Part shown: positions 6,067-7,887 of the stretch, one piece after another
Layout: the number at the start of each line of letters is the position of its first letter
Numbering within the stretch: the first letter of the stretch is position 1
From: JBICHM01 sp043101835
GTDB taxonomy: Bacteria; Planctomycetota; Phycisphaerae; Phycisphaerales; UBA1924
Length of the DNA: 7,887 bases
Reading direction: 5' to 3'
NCBI GenBank assembly: GCA_043101835.1
Contig: JBICHM010000074.1
Coordinates: forward strand, 1 to 7,887
Translations under genes and position numbers: made by a program
Notes under the pieces: generated by a model
Told to the model about the DNA's origin: nothing
Seen by the model: the letters and a program-made list of their open reading frames with translations, nothing else
Databases searched by the model: none

Positions 6067-6160
6067 ACGAGGCAGGTTCGCGTCTCGGCGGCAGGACCGA
6101 CCGATCCCCTGCGCCTCTGGTGGGGTGATCCCGACGACCCCCGACTCGCGGAGACGAACG

Positions 6161-6316
6161 ATGGACACGGCCAATCCCCAGCCCGCCCACTCCCGGCGCG
6201 GACTCTGGATCAAGCGCCTCGGCGCGGCGTCGTTCCTGTTCTTCATCGTGAAGGGGCTGCTGTGGCTGCTCGTGCCGGCGGCGATCGTCGCCTGGCGGGC
6301 CGTCGCCCAGTCGTAG
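6161..6316 (+). CDS. Small single-span membrane protein
   Basis: This gene encodes 51 residues. A polar, basic N-terminal part (residues 1-19, SRRGLWIKR) leads into one long hydrophobic segment (about 20-48) containing FLFFIVKGLLWLLVP, with a lysine in the middle and a proline near its end. The arginines and lysine before the segment predict a cytoplasmic N-terminus. The frame is open further upstream to a TTG at 6011, but that codon is the -35 hexamer of the promoter; the ATG at 6161 has GGAG 7 nt upstream and starts after the operator. It is the first gene of the likely two-gene operon with the heme oxygenase 57 nt downstream. I do not know its function; heme or iron handling at the membrane, or anchoring of the oxygenase, would be guesses from context. 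Confidence 0.7.
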   Translation: MDTANPQPAHSRRGLWIKRLGAASFLFFIVKGLLWLLVPAAIVAWRAVAQS

Positions 6317-6373
6317 TCGCGTCCTGACGCTGTCCCGAACCGGCCAGTTGCGCCCACCCGGAGCGCCCGCGCC

Positions 6374-7021
6374 ATGACCACCGCCACGACCGACGCCGCC
6401 GCCGCCCCGTCGGCGATCCTGAAGATCGAGACCGCCGACCTGCACGCCCAGGCCGAGCAGTCGCCATTCCAGCGAGACCTGGCCAAGGGACGCCTCCCGC
6501 GCGAGCAGTACGCCCGCCACCTCGCCCAGATGCTGCACGTCCACGAGGCCATCGAAGAGGCCCTGTGGCCGCTCCGAGACACGATCGAGCCTGTCGGGCG
6601 CATCGTGCGCGACGAGCATCGGCGCACCGGGGTGATCCGGGAGGACCTGGCTTTCTACGGCGTCGACGGCGCCGACCACCCGGCTGAGCCGGCGACCGCG
6701 GCCCTTGTCGCCGACATCCGGCGATTCGCCGCCGAGCGCCCGCTTGCGCTCTTGGGCATGCACTACGTGCTCGAGGGCAGCGCCAACGGCGGGCGGTTCA
6801 TCGCGATGAATGTGCGCCCTGCCTACGGCCTCGAGCCGGGCGCGGGCGACCGCTTCCTCGACCCCTACGGGGAGCGCCAGCGCGAGCTCTGGAGCGCGTT
6901 CAAGGCCGATCTCGACGCCTGCGTCTTCACGCCGGCGCAGATGCGCGACCTGCTCGATGGCGCCGGACGCATGTTCGACGGCGTGCGCGAGATCGGCGAT
7001 GCGCTCCACGCGTCGGCCTGA
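6374..7021 (+). CDS. Heme oxygenase (biliverdin-producing type)
   Basis: This gene encodes 215 residues, the usual size for a bacterial heme oxygenase, which opens heme to biliverdin, CO and free iron in the cytoplasm. The proximal-helix pattern is clear: H24 in TADLHAQAEQSPFQRDLAKG, matching the family H-x3-E-x3-F-x3-L-x2-G spacing and so the likely axial heme ligand. The distal helix is HYVLEGSANGGRFIA (130-144) with flexible glycines 135, 139 and 140. The YVLEGS form resembles phytochrome-linked oxygenases (BphO) more than the GDLSGGQ form of HmuO. A GGAG stands 10 nt before the ATG. No phytochrome gene is in view; the upstream promoter with a Fur-like site and the small membrane protein gene suggest iron scavenging from heme. 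The first 14 residues, rich in A and T, are a likely disordered tail. Confidence 0.85.
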   Translation: MTTATTDAAAAPSAILKIETADLHAQAEQSPFQRDLAKGRLPREQYARHLAQMLHVHEAIEEALWPLRDTIEPVGRIVRDEHRRTGVIREDLAFYGVDGADHPAEPATAALVADIRRFAAERPLALLGMHYVLEGSANGGRFIAMNVRPAYGLEPGAGDRFLDPYGERQRELWSAFKADLDACVFTPAQMRDLLDGAGRMFDGVREIGDALHASA

Positions 7022-7095
7022 CGGGGCCGCAGCCGGCCGGGGTGACGGCGCCGAGGCCGGTAGGATGTGGCTGGTCCCAACCTCGGAGTGACGCC

Positions 7096-7887
7096 ATGCC
7101 ACAGTCCGCATCCGCCCCCGCCGGCGCCCCCGGCGCCAGCGACACCGACCGCCCGCTCATCTGGCTCGACGGCAAGATCGTGCCCCGCTCACAGGCAACG
7201 GTCTCCGTCTACGACCACGGGCTGCTCTACGGCGACGGCGTCTTCGAGGGGATCCGCGCCTACGGCGGCAAGATCTTCCGCATGAAGCAGCACCTCGACC
7301 GGCTCTTCCGGTCGGCGGACGCCATCCGCCTCGAGATTCCCTACACCAAGAGCGATTTCGAAGCCCTCATGCGCGAGACGCTCGAGGCCAACGGCCTGCG
7401 TGACGGCTACATCCGCCTTGTCGTCACACGCGGCGCCGGCACGCTCGGGCTCCACCCCTTCAAGTGCCCCAAGCCCGGCGTCTTCTGCATCGCTGACTCC
7501 ATCGAGCTCTACCCGAAGTCGATGTACGAGCAGGGCATGAAGGTGATCGTCGCCGAGCGTCCGCGCATCCCGACCGAGTGCCTCGACCCGCGCATCAAGA
7601 GCCTCAACTACCTCAACAACATCCTCGCCAAGATCGAGGCCATCGACGCCGGCGTGCTCGAGGCCATCATGCTCAACACCGACGGCGAGGTCGCCGAGTG
7701 CACGGGCGACAACATCTTCGTCATCACCGAGGAGTGCGTCTTCACCCCGCCCCCGGAGGCCGGCATCCTCGAGGGCGTGACGCGCGAGTTCGTGATGGAT
7801 CTCTGCGCCAAACTTGGCGTCCCCTGCAAGGAAGAGTCCCTCTCACTCGATGATGTGCTCCGCGCCGACGAGGTCTTCCAGATCGGA
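7096..7887 (+). CDS. ilvE: Branched-chain amino acid aminotransferase (class IV PLP fold), 3' end cut by the window
   Basis: The open frame runs for 264 codons to the window edge; the family is usually about 290-300 residues, so roughly 30 are missing. After an A/P/G-rich tail of about 18 residues the fold begins at LIWLDGKIVPRSQATVSVYD and continues with HGLLYGDGVFEGIRAY (41-56). RIKSLNYLNNILAKIEA (166-182) carries Lys168, the expected pyridoxal-phosphate Schiff-base lysine, and ECTGDNIFVI follows as the cofactor phosphate-side motif. The KSLNYLNNILAK form resembles archaeal-type IlvE more than E. coli IlvE. The enzyme swaps the amino group between glutamate and the keto acids of valine, leucine and isoleucine. 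D-amino acid aminotransferase or aminodeoxychorismate lyase are less likely relatives. GGAG (7085-7088) stands 7 nt before the ATG. The gene follows heme oxygenase by 74 nt; a functional link is not evident. Confidence 0.85.
   Translation, partial: MPQSASAPAGAPGASDTDRPLIWLDGKIVPRSQATVSVYDHGLLYGDGVFEGIRAYGGKIFRMKQHLDRLFRSADAIRLEIPYTKSDFEALMRETLEANGLRDGYIRLVVTRGAGTLGLHPFKCPKPGVFCIADSIELYPKSMYEQGMKVIVAERPRIPTECLDPRIKSLNYLNNILAKIEAIDAGVLEAIMLNTDGEVAECTGDNIFVITEECVFTPPPEAGILEGVTREFVMDLCAKLGVPCKEESLSLDDVLRADEVFQIG

Noticed and set aside
6011..6160. TTG start at 6011 for the small membrane protein
   Set aside because: That TTG is the -35 hexamer, the added residues are low complexity, and the ATG at 6161 has a good ribosome binding site.
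7061..7066. TAGGAT as a -10 for the aminotransferase gene
   Set aside because: The only nearby -35-like hexamer (7042-7047) is 13 nt away, too short a spacer to claim a promoter.
6038..7111. Open frame of 357 codons on the minus strand across the heme oxygenase operon
   Set aside because: No recognisable motif, and it overlaps the promoter, operator and two plausible plus-strand genes.

Overview
The window is GC-rich bacterial chromosome. The gene set (a stand-alone HscA-type Hsp70, a short PheT without its usual N-terminal tRNA-binding domain and without pheS beside it, an archaeal/plant-like IlvE) and the C/G-rich palindromic repeats suggest a planctomycete, possibly of the Phycisphaerae. 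That placement is inference; no rRNA or other marker is present.

Positions 1-1972 look like accessory sequence: a 16-base G run at the very start, two hypothetical genes, and three related palindromic repeats pressed against gene ends. A plus-strand gene (142-822) of unknown family is split by one in-frame amber codon at 511-513. Convergent to it is a minus-strand gene (877-1773) for an unrecognised protein with three predicted membrane segments. The repeats at 828-880 and 1911-1967 each begin exactly 5 nt after a stop codon, in the orientation of the gene they follow. One of them also supplies the stop codon of the convergent gene.

Positions 1973-5992 hold a divergent housekeeping pair separated by 54 bp: hscA (minus strand, iron-sulfur assembly chaperone) and pheT (plus strand, phenylalanyl-tRNA synthetase beta chain). 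Each start codon lies 9 nt after a plausible -10 hexamer, so both messages may be nearly leaderless.

Positions 6011-7021 look like a small iron-regulated operon. A good sigma-70-type promoter is followed by a palindrome with the layout of a Fur box, then a 51-residue membrane protein and a heme oxygenase. The likely logic is that low iron lifts repression and heme is opened to release iron. From 7096 to the window end runs the start of a class IV aminotransferase (IlvE type), cut off by the window edge.

I found no tRNA, rRNA, CRISPR array, transposase or obvious new defence system. The points most worth a second look are the amber-split gene, the Fur-like operator ahead of the heme oxygenase operon, and the placement of the repeats.
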